Assembly: GCA_900318335.1 (NCBI GenBank)
Contig: ONKF01000033.1
Coordinates: forward strand, 1-45,895
Direction: 5' to 3'
DNA length: 45,895 nt
Source of the DNA: an uncultured Prevotellaceae bacterium
GTDB lineage: Bacteria; Bacteroidota; Bacteroidia; Bacteroidales; Muribaculaceae
How positions within the stretch are numbered: the first letter of the stretch is position 1; each line of letters starts with the position of its first letter. The translations under genes were made by a program, and so were the position numbers. Below, piece after piece: positions 40,149-45,895 of this stretch. Under the pieces are notes generated by a model. The model saw only the letters and a program-made list of their open reading frames with translations, was not told the DNA's origin and ran no database searches.

Positions 40149-41394
40149 CTAAATAAAGGTGTGTGTAGCTTGCCAATACGTTGTTGTATCGGATGACGGG
40201 TGTTGGCACCGGTTCGCCCTTGGCATTGAAGACCTGAGTGACTGATGGCGGTACCTCACCCAAGAATTGGGTGTAGTGGAACTCATGCCCCCGGTACTCC
40301 TGGCCATCAAGCGTGAAACTCCGATAGCCCAGCGACAGCTTGCGGTCGGCCTTGCGGGCCGTGACGCTGTAAGGAAGCACACCGCACATGGGGAATTCGC
40401 CCTCATCGGTGACGATTTTCTCACACAGGTACATCATGCCGCCGCACTCGGCGATGATGCGTCCGCCACGCTCGGCATATTCCTTAACGGCACGCCTTGT
40501 CGCCTCGGCTTTTACCAATGCGTCGAGATGTTTCTCGGGATATCCGCCAGGCAGATAGAGCAGCGCCACATCGTCAAGGCATGGCACGTCACATTCGGGA
40601 TCAAAGAAGGTCACATTCTCCAATCGGTCGATATTCTCCTGGTAGATAAAGGAAAAAGATTCATCGTTGCGGGCAATCAGGGTGTGCCCGACGAGTTCCT
40701 CATTCTTGCAAGGCAACGTGGTTGCTGCTGCCGCTCCGTTCGTCAGTTCTAACAGCCGTTGCCACCGGATGTTCTTTTCCAGCAGCTCTACCAGGAGTTC
40801 GCTTTCGGGTTTCTCGCTGAAGTCCAGCCCCAGGTAGCGGGAGCCTTGCTCGAGTTCTGCCTTCTTGGGCAGATAGCCATAGCATTCCACACCCAAGTCG
40901 TCACACACTTGCTGCAGCATCGCAAAATGCCTGGCAGAACCCACACGGTTGAATATCACGCCGCTGATGCGCACGTCCTTGCGGAAATTGACAAAGCCCT
41001 GGATGAGCGCCGCCATCGAGTAGGCTGCTGACTTAGCATCCACCACGAGCACAACAGGCAAGTCCAGTACGCGGGCCACCTCGGCCGACGACCCCCTGTC
41101 GCGGTCATAGCCGTCAAACAGGCCCATCATGCCCTCGACAACGCAAACGTCGGCATCCTTGCCATAGCTGTCAAACAATTCCAGCACATGCTCTGGCGTT
41201 GCCATAAACGTATCCAGATTGATGCTCGGCCGCCCGCACACCGCAGCATGAAACTTGGTGTCGATATAGTCTGGCCCGCACTTAAACGGCTGAACACAAT
41301 ACCCCTTGCGAGCAAACAACGCCATCAGCCCCCGGGCAACCGTCGTCTTGCCCGAGCCACTATTCGGCGCCGCTATCAAAAATCCACGTCCCAT
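40135..41394 (-). CDS. cbiA: Cobyrinate a,c-diamide synthase
   Basis: A 419-residue cytoplasmic enzyme amidating carboxylates a and c. The P-loop is FLIAAPNSGSGKTTVARGLM, followed by QPFKCGPDYIDTKFH, VVEGMMGLFDGY and VVDAKSAAYSMAAL. The C-terminal glutaminase-like domain has LYLPGGYPEKHLDAL and AECGGMMYLCEKI with the cysteine. The final residues YLVNRE come from an inserted TTAATAG repeat. It is first of the operon cbiA-pduO-cbiP-cobD-cbiB. Confidence 0.96.
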   Translation of the reverse strand: MGRGFLIAAPNSGSGKTTVARGLMALFARKGYCVQPFKCGPDYIDTKFHAAVCGRPSINLDTFMATPEHVLELFDSYGKDADVCVVEGMMGLFDGYDRDRGSSAEVARVLDLPVVLVVDAKSAAYSMAALIQGFVNFRKDVRISGVIFNRVGSARHFAMLQQVCDDLGVECYGYLPKKAELEQGSRYLGLDFSEKPESELLVELLEKNIRWQRLLELTNGAAAATTLPCKNEELVGHTLIARNDESFSFIYQENIDRLENVTFFDPECDVPCLDDVALLYLPGGYPEKHLDALVKAEATRRAVKEYAERGGRIIAECGGMMYLCEKIVTDEGEFPMCGVLPYSVTARKADRKLSLGYRSFTLDGQEYRGHEFHYTQFLGEVPPSVTQVFNAKGEPVPTPVIRYNNVLASYTHLYLVNRE

Positions 41395-41402
41395 TTATCC
41401 CG

Positions 41403-41410
41403 CAAATTTA
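41403..41410 (-). promoter_or_regulatory. -7 box of the cbiA operon
   Basis: Minus-strand TAAATTTG at 41403-41410, 8 bp before the cbiA ATG, again predicting a near-leaderless message. No riboswitch could be recognised in the 170 bp upstream. Confidence 0.5.
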
Positions 41411-41550
41411 CTCAAAAAATCCCTCACCCTGTCCACGAAAAAAGAATAAATTCATGGCTAATGCAGAAACGCAGTTCATCCCGTCCCAATCCCTGTTGTG
41501 ATAAGATATGCTTTCGGTAAGTCTTTATTGTTGATTATAGGTCTTTTTCT

Positions 41551-41581
41551 TTGCAATAAAGCATTAATAATTGTATATTTG
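41551..41581 (+). promoter_or_regulatory. Promoter of the small membrane protein gene
   Basis: TTG at 41551-41553, a 20-bp gap, and TATATTTG at 41574-41581, a close consensus match. Confidence 0.65.
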
Positions 41582-41618
41582 CACTAAATATTCAAGAACC
41601 CTTATATCTGTCAGACCA

Positions 41619-41960
41619 ATGAATGATAATCTCTTTCTTATAATTTGCATCGTTTTAATAGGTGCTTTACTGCTCATTTGGATAGCGTTCAGGCTGTATA
41701 AGAAATACGATACGGCTAAGTCCCTAATGCTGATGTATGTCATGCGAAAACATGGTCCCAACTCAATTGTCACGATAGACTTGTTGAAGGATATCGTCTG
41801 TAAAGCATTAGCAAAAGAGGGAATTAATGTAACTGACATCAGTATGGTCCATGAAATGGGCAATCGCTTTCATGCGATACTTAGTATTGGAAACGAAACG
41901 CATCAAATGACCGTCATGGCCGATAATGCAGGGACTGTGCACTATCAGCTTATCGATTAA
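41619..41960 (+). CDS. Small single-pass membrane protein, unrecognised
   Basis: From ATG 41619 the protein has 113 residues. One strong membrane helix (LFLIICIVLIGALLLIWIAF, residues about 4-23) is followed by a basic stop-transfer (RLYKKYD) and a cytoplasmic domain of about 85 residues. That domain is alpha/beta in look (SIVTIDLLKDIVCKALAKEG, then a beta-rich end with HQMTVMADNAGTVHYQLID). I do not recognise the family. It is monocistronic between two unrelated units. The longer frame start at 41571 lies within its promoter and is rejected. Confidence 0.75.
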   Translation: MNDNLFLIICIVLIGALLLIWIAFRLYKKYDTAKSLMLMYVMRKHGPNSIVTIDLLKDIVCKALAKEGINVTDISMVHEMGNRFHAILSIGNETHQMTVMADNAGTVHYQLID

Positions 41961-42132
41961 AGTTCAATAGAAGAGCCAAAGCCCATTTGTTTCATATGAC
42001 CTCAAACAAGGGACCGCATCAGGGCTCGTACAGAAACGTCCGAGCTTTGTGGGTGGGGTGGTGGGAGTGTGATTCTGCTAAATTGATAAAATGCACCGAA
42101 AAAAATGTAAAAACGGGGAGTTGAGATGGTTG

Positions 42133-42140
42133 TAATTTTG
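42133..42140 (+). promoter_or_regulatory. -7 box upstream of the 24-codon ORF and flavodoxin
   Basis: TAATTTTG at 42133-42140 fits TAnnTTTG. The rest of the gap 41961-42130 holds nothing recognisable. Confidence 0.5.
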
Positions 42141-42172
42141 CATCATCAAATTTTTTTTGAAGAATAACAATT

Positions 42173-42247
42173 ATGGATTTCAGAATGAATGGCCGCATGG
42201 CGTTGAAGGCTTCTGTGCATCCTGGAGTTGCACGAAAAAGGGGATAG
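42173..42247 (+). CDS. 24-codon ORF upstream of the flavodoxin gene (possible leader peptide)
   Basis: ATG 42173 to TAG 42247 encodes MDFRMNGRMALKASVHPGVA then RKRG, a basic 24-residue peptide. It sits between a -7 box at 42133 and the flavodoxin start at 42288, the usual place for a leader peptide or a small protein. Whether it is translated cannot be told from sequence. Confidence 0.35.
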   Translation: MDFRMNGRMALKASVHPGVARKRG

Positions 42248-42287
42248 CCCTTGTGGTTCTCCATTCAGACTATTAATGAAATATATT

Positions 42288-42803
42288 ATGGCAAAGACTT
42301 TAATTGCTTATTACTCCCGTCGCGGGGAGAACTACGTGAACGGCAGCATCAAGGACTTGAAACTCGGTAACACAGAGGTCGTTGCCGCCAAGATCAAGGC
42401 GCTGTTGCCCGATGCCGACATGTTCCGCATCGACACTACCTACGAGTACTCGAAATCCTACATGACCTGCATCGAGGAGGCCAAACAGGAACTGCATGAT
42501 CAGGCCCGCCCCGAGGTCAAAGACCCGCTGGAGAGCATCGACGAGTATGATACCATCATCCTGGGCTATCCCAACTGGTGGGGCACGATGCCGATGGTGT
42601 GCTACACGTTCCTGGAGTCGTATGACTTCACGGGCAAACGCATCATCCCCTTCTGTACCAACGAGGGCAGTGGCATGGGTTCGTCGGTGCGTTTCATCAA
42701 GAAACTTTGCCCCACTGCGATCGTGCTTGACGGCACTCCTATCCATGGCGCTGAGGCTCAGCGTGCCGACCGCGAGGCTAATAGAATCGCTGACATGGTA
42801 TAA
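42288..42803 (+). CDS. Flavodoxin
   Basis: A 171-residue FMN-binding electron carrier or quinone-reductase-like flavodoxin, starting at ATG 42288. The opening KTLIAYYSRRGENYVNGSIK matches the Bacteroidetes flavodoxin family, where the phosphate loop is YYSRRGENY. Later motifs are DEYDTIILGYPNWWGTMPMV and PFCTNEGSGMGSSV. It is first of a unit with an acetyltransferase and an SDR, 24 and 41 bp apart. Such sets are commonly controlled by AraC regulators; one is encoded downstream. Confidence 0.92.
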   Translation: MAKTLIAYYSRRGENYVNGSIKDLKLGNTEVVAAKIKALLPDADMFRIDTTYEYSKSYMTCIEEAKQELHDQARPEVKDPLESIDEYDTIILGYPNWWGTMPMVCYTFLESYDFTGKRIIPFCTNEGSGMGSSVRFIKKLCPTAIVLDGTPIHGAEAQRADREANRIADMV

Positions 42804-42827
42804 CAACAAATAATGTAATTGATTGAT

Positions 42828-43352
42828 ATGGAAGGATTTGTAGTTGACCCGAGAAAGACGACCCCCGAAGAGATGCAACAGGGGATGCGTGACGTGAAGC
42901 TGGTGTTTGATATCAACCACACCATGCCTTATACCGAGGAATATGACAATCTGGTGAAGGAACTCTTCAAGGGGAAGATAGGCGAGGGGAGCCGCGTGCT
43001 GCCGCCACTGAACCTTGTGTGTGCCAACCAGGTAACCATCGGTCGCAATGTGATGATTATGGGCGGCTGCCTGATGATGTCGCGCGGAGGCATCACCATC
43101 GATGACGATGTGCTGATCGCAGCCAATGCTCAGCTCATCTCCAACAACCATGACCTGCAAGACCACGCCCTGCTCATCTGCAAGCCCGTGCACATCTGCC
43201 GCAACGCGTGGATTGGCGCTGGAGCGACCATCCTGCCCGGTGTCACGGTGGGGGAGAACGCAGTTGTCGCCGCCGGATCCGTGGTGACCAAGGACGTGGC
43301 CCCTAACACCATCGTGGGCAGCAACCCGGCCAAGTTTATCAAGAACGCCTAA
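42828..43352 (+). CDS. Sugar O-acetyltransferase, left-handed beta-helix (maltose acetyltransferase-like)
   Basis: A 174-residue hexapeptide-repeat acetyltransferase. An N-terminal helical segment with YTEEYDNLVKELFKGKIGEG is followed by the coil-forming repeats (VTIGRNVMIMGGCLMMSRGG, ITIDDDVLIAANAQLISNNH). Then come the catalytic histidine region SNNHDL, the tail WIGAGATILPGVTVGENAVV, and the typical GSNPAKFI ending. It transfers acetyl from acetyl-CoA to a sugar hydroxyl; the acceptor is unknown. I use ATG 42828 rather than an upstream TTG. Confidence 0.9.
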   Translation: MEGFVVDPRKTTPEEMQQGMRDVKLVFDINHTMPYTEEYDNLVKELFKGKIGEGSRVLPPLNLVCANQVTIGRNVMIMGGCLMMSRGGITIDDDVLIAANAQLISNNHDLQDHALLICKPVHICRNAWIGAGATILPGVTVGENAVVAAGSVVTKDVAPNTIVGSNPAKFIKNA

Positions 43353-43393
43353 TAACAACAATCATAGCAAAAAAGAACTCAGGAGGACAGAAT

Positions 43394-44242
43394 ATGATCT
43401 TTGATAGAAACGATAAGAAAGAAGTGGTGGCCCTGTTGGGGGCAGGAAGCATGGGAACTGCAATCGTGCGCCGCATCGGTGCCGGAAAAAAGATCCTGTT
43501 GGGTGACATCAGCGAGAAGGCTCTGGAACGCGTCAGCGAGGACTTTAGCCGCTGTGGATATGACGTTGAAACCCAAGTGGTTAATGCGTTGGAGAAGGGT
43601 AGTGTTGAGGCTTTTGCCAAGCGGGCTGCCGAACTCGGTCCCGTGTTGTACTTTATCGACACGGCAGGCGCATCGCCTAACCAGGCCAGCCCCGAGCACA
43701 TCGTCAACCTTGACATGGTGGGCACGGGCTATGCTGTCGATGCCTTCGGGCAAGTGATGGCAGCGGGCGGTGCCGGACTCATCATATCGAGCCAGGCAGC
43801 CTACATGTATCCCATCCCCAACGACATTGAGCTGCAGCTGGTCAATACCCCGACCGAGGGGCTGCGTGATGTGCCCTTCATTCAGGAAGTGGCCTTGAAA
43901 GACTCAGGACTTGCCTACATGATCGCCAAGCGCATGAACCATCTGCAGGCTCAACGAGCCGCCGCCACGACCTGGCGTGCCCGTCGAGCACGCATCAACA
44001 CCATCTCGCCGGGCGTTATCGTTACGCCGCTGGCTTATGACGAATTCCGGGCCGCTGGCGAGGGCTATCAGGCCATGATTGACGCCTCGGCCGCCCAGCG
44101 CACTGGCACGAGCGACGAGATTGCCGAGGTTGCCGCTTTCCTGCTGGGTGAACATGCCGGATTCATCACCGGCACTGACTTGCTCGTCGATGGTGGTGTC
44201 ATCGCCTCGATAAGAACGGGAGAATTCAAGCTCTTCAGATAA
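43394..44242 (+). CDS. Short-chain dehydrogenase/reductase
   Basis: A 282-residue Rossmann oxidoreductase. The nucleotide loop is VALLGAGSMGTAIVRRI (near residue 12), and an acidic DIS follows beta-2, favouring NAD(H). The catalytic serine is in IISSQAAYM and the Y-x-x-x-K pair in AYMIAKRMN. ARINTISPGVIVTPL and GFITGTDLLVDGGV complete the family set. The substrate is unknown. It is third gene of the flavodoxin unit and is closed by a strong terminator. Confidence 0.92.
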   Translation: MIFDRNDKKEVVALLGAGSMGTAIVRRIGAGKKILLGDISEKALERVSEDFSRCGYDVETQVVNALEKGSVEAFAKRAAELGPVLYFIDTAGASPNQASPEHIVNLDMVGTGYAVDAFGQVMAAGGAGLIISSQAAYMYPIPNDIELQLVNTPTEGLRDVPFIQEVALKDSGLAYMIAKRMNHLQAQRAAATTWRARRARINTISPGVIVTPLAYDEFRAAGEGYQAMIDASAAQRTGTSDEIAEVAAFLLGEHAGFITGTDLLVDGGVIASIRTGEFKLFR

Positions 44243-44371
44243 CAAGCAGCTGTTATGGCGGGTTGAGTGGCCGATGTGCCACGCGATGGCCAGGAACCGC
44301 TCAGCCTGTAAATCTTCCTGGACAATAGCCAAGCCTTGAACTATTAGACTACAGAATAGGCAACAAAGGGG

Positions 44372-44421
44372 CCGGAATGAACAATACTGTGGAAAACAGA
44401 ATTGTCCGTTCCGGTTTTTTT
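44372..44421 (+). terminator. Terminator of the flavodoxin-acetyltransferase-SDR unit
   Basis: CCGGAATGAACAATACTGT and ACAGAATTGTCCGTTCCGG form a long stem with a few mismatches around GGAAA, followed by TTTTTTT. Confidence 0.85.
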
Positions 44422-44423
44422 AC

Positions 44424-44431
44424 TACCTTTA
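44424..44431 (+). promoter_or_regulatory. -7 box of the AraC-type gene
   Basis: TACCTTTA at 44424-44431 is one base off TAnnTTTG. It lies directly after the terminator and 26 bp before the start codon. Confidence 0.5.
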
Positions 44432-44456
44432 CACGTCAAAATTAAGAGCAACATGT

Positions 44457-45266
44457 ATGGAAACGATGCAACACATCATCATTGATGACACGCTGAAGCG
44501 AATCAGCGACAGCCAGTTTGCGGGCTACTTGTGCCACGCCTATTGTTATAAGGGGCATTGCACTTTCGCCCGTCATGGCAAGCGATTCCACCTTGAGGCC
44601 GGCGACTGCTTGATTGTTCCCCGGCGTGGCGACCTGGTGCGGGATATCAATGAGAGTGAGGACTTTCGCGTCAGCGTCATTTATGTGACCCAGGAATTCA
44701 TAGAGGTTTCCACGCCCCAGAGCAATTATGGCATGAAGGGACATCTGGCACTGTTTGAAAACCCCATCATGCGGCTCACGCCCGAGATGCAGGGGCGTTG
44801 CGCTGCCAATTTCGAGAACATCTGCCAGCGGTTGGCGCAGCCGCAGCACCACTTCTACCGCGAGGTGCTCATCAGCGCCATCCAGACGATGATTCTCGAC
44901 TTCTATGATTTCCATGCCGAGCTATACGGTTTTGACCGCATCTCCACGCAACATTACCAGTTGATGAACCAGTTTATCGAGTTGTTGGAGAATGGCGATT
45001 ACCGCCAGTATCGCGACATCGGCTATTATGCTGACAAACTGTGTGTTACATCCAAGTATCTATCGGAAGTCTCAAAGAAGGCGAGCGGGTTGCCCGCCAA
45101 CTACTGGATTACGCGTTACACCTCGCTCGACATCAGCCGATGCCTGCGTGACCGTAGCCTGTCATTTACCGACATCGCCGACATGTTCGGGTTCTCGTCG
45201 CCTGGCCACTTCAGCCGATATGTGCAGAACAACCTCGGTGCCAAGCCCAGTGACTTCAGGGAATAA
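44457..45266 (+). CDS. AraC-family transcriptional regulator
   Basis: A 269-residue protein. The N-terminal half is a cupin-like sensing domain (HCTFARHGKRFHLEAGDCLI and VPRRGDLVRDI). The C-terminal 100 residues form the two-helix-turn-helix AraC domain: YADKLCVTSKYLSEVSKKAS is the first HTH, and SFTDIADMFGFSSPGHFSRY the second, ending NLGAKPSDFRE. It is a likely activator of the flavodoxin/acetyltransferase/SDR unit upstream, judging by proximity. Confidence 0.92.
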   Translation: METMQHIIIDDTLKRISDSQFAGYLCHAYCYKGHCTFARHGKRFHLEAGDCLIVPRRGDLVRDINESEDFRVSVIYVTQEFIEVSTPQSNYGMKGHLALFENPIMRLTPEMQGRCAANFENICQRLAQPQHHFYREVLISAIQTMILDFYDFHAELYGFDRISTQHYQLMNQFIELLENGDYRQYRDIGYYADKLCVTSKYLSEVSKKASGLPANYWITRYTSLDISRCLRDRSLSFTDIADMFGFSSPGHFSRYVQNNLGAKPSDFRE

Positions 45267-45411
45267 TTGGGCTTACAAAAATCGAGTTCAGAAAGGGAAA
45301 AAACGTCAATAATCATTTTTGCTTCCTTCCAAGTGGATTAATCTTCATTAAAAATGCTGAAGATAGAGTCAAAAGAGGGGAGGAAGTGGTGGCTAATTGG
45401 AAAATAATGTG

Positions 45412-45419
45412 TACCTTTG
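45412..45419 (+). promoter_or_regulatory. -7 box of pnp
   Basis: TACCTTTG at 45412-45419, giving a leader of about 25 bases. No good -33 is seen. Confidence 0.6.
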
Positions 45420-45451
45420 CGCGATTTTTTACAATATTATAGTAATTTTTT

Positions 45452-45895
45452 ATGACACCTACTACAAAAACCATCGTACTGAGTGACGGACGTGAGATCA
45501 CTCTGCAGACTGGAAAGCTTGCTGAGCAAGAATTCTCGGCCTATGGCCGCTTCCCTGGTGGCTTTACCCGCCGCGAGGGTCGTGCCAGCGACTACGAGAT
45601 CCTGACCGCCCGCCTGGTCGATCGCGTGTTGAGGCCCTTGTTCCCCTCTAATTATCACGCCAACACTATCGTTCACATCTTGATGTTCTCGAGCGACGGT
45701 GTTGACGCCCCCGATGCCCTGGCAGGTCTTGCCGCATCGGCTGCCATCGCAGTGAGCGATGTGCCGTTTGAAGAGCCCATTGCCGAGGTGCGTGTAGCAC
45801 GCATCGACGGCGAATTCGTTATCGACCCGACGTTTGAGCAGATTGAGAAAGCTGACATGGAATTGATGGTAGGTGCGACTTACGATAATATTATG
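45452..45895 (+). CDS. pnp: Polynucleotide phosphorylase, 5' part, with apparent in-frame deletion
   Basis: The first 148 codons of a 3'-5' exoribonuclease of the RNase PH fold; the gene runs off the right edge. It opens [20 protein letters not shown] and then [20 protein letters not shown]. In normal Bacteroidales PNPases about 45 residues separate these blocks: the segment beginning ADGS, the first core strands and a VDYKEK-like stretch. Here KLAEQ is joined directly to EFSAYGR. After that the sequence is typical ([57 protein letters not shown]). The frame stays open. The lost segment forms part of the first RNase PH core, so this copy should fold poorly unless the deletion is a sequencing or assembly artefact. 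Confidence 0.9.
   Translation, partial: MTPTTKTIVLSDGREITLQTGKLAEQEFSAYGRFPGGFTRREGRASDYEILTARLVDRVLRPLFPSNYHANTIVHILMFSSDGVDAPDALAGLAASAAIAVSDVPFEEPIAEVRVARIDGEFVIDPTFEQIEKADMELMVGATYDNIM

Noticed and set aside
41397-41570. A second cobalamin riboswitch upstream of cbiA
   Set aside because: No B12 box or conserved core was found on either strand, and the -7 box lies only 8 bp from the start codon.

Overview
The window looks like a chromosomal segment of a gut-type Bacteroidales bacterium (Muribaculaceae/Prevotellaceae-like). Four things suggest this: many promoters carry the Bacteroidetes -7 box TAnnTTTG, Shine-Dalgarno sequences are scarce, there are BspA-like and FISUMP/dockerin surface proteins, and the cobalamin genes occur as fused enzymes typical of this phylum. 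Assignment below order level is inference.

Left part (1-14.4 kb), accessory. A partial cupin-like gene follows an HxlR regulator. Next come an atypical tRNA-Lys, a possible NADAR protein, an unrecognised 304-residue protein and an AAA ATPase of the DUF4143 type, whose promoter sits behind three 16-bp repeats spaced exactly 32 bp. A single-module nonribosomal peptide synthetase (C-A-T-reductase, 1450 residues) is divergent from a secreted C1-family cysteine peptidase. A WYL-type regulator lacking its WYL domain, a metallophosphoesterase and a BspA-like LRR protein with a dockerin follow.

Middle and right-centre (14.7-41.4 kb), corrinoid locus. A cobalamin riboswitch leads into a TonB-dependent receptor, a lipoprotein CbiK cobaltochelatase and a second TonB-dependent receptor. 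A 3.6-kb patch of phage tail-gene debris carrying two cargo genes interrupts the locus. The anaerobic corrin-ring enzymes follow as four fusions (CbiH-CbiC, CbiE-CbiT, CbiG-CbiF, CbiJ-CbiD). Then come a convergent BtuF/BtuC pair, the cobS-cobC-cobU-cobT operon, and on the minus strand cbiA-pduO-cbiP-cobD-cbiB. Together these cover nearly the whole route from sirohydrochlorin to adenosylcobalamin. CbiL and the BtuD ATPase are not in the window.

Right end (41.6-45.9 kb). A small membrane protein, a flavodoxin / acetyltransferase / SDR operon behind a 24-codon ORF, an AraC-type regulator, and the start of polynucleotide phosphorylase, which appears to carry an in-frame internal deletion.

Structure not explained by genes is abundant. 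There is a dispersed element with constant ends, variable self-complementary centres and an embedded promoter. A repeated 3' cassette (regulator coding tail plus terminator) occurs three times. Several families of intergenic inverted repeats supply the last codons or stop codons of cob genes. Two genes (the first TonB receptor and pnp) seem to have lost about 40 residues near their N-termini.

All function calls rest on reading motifs by eye; no database search was run.
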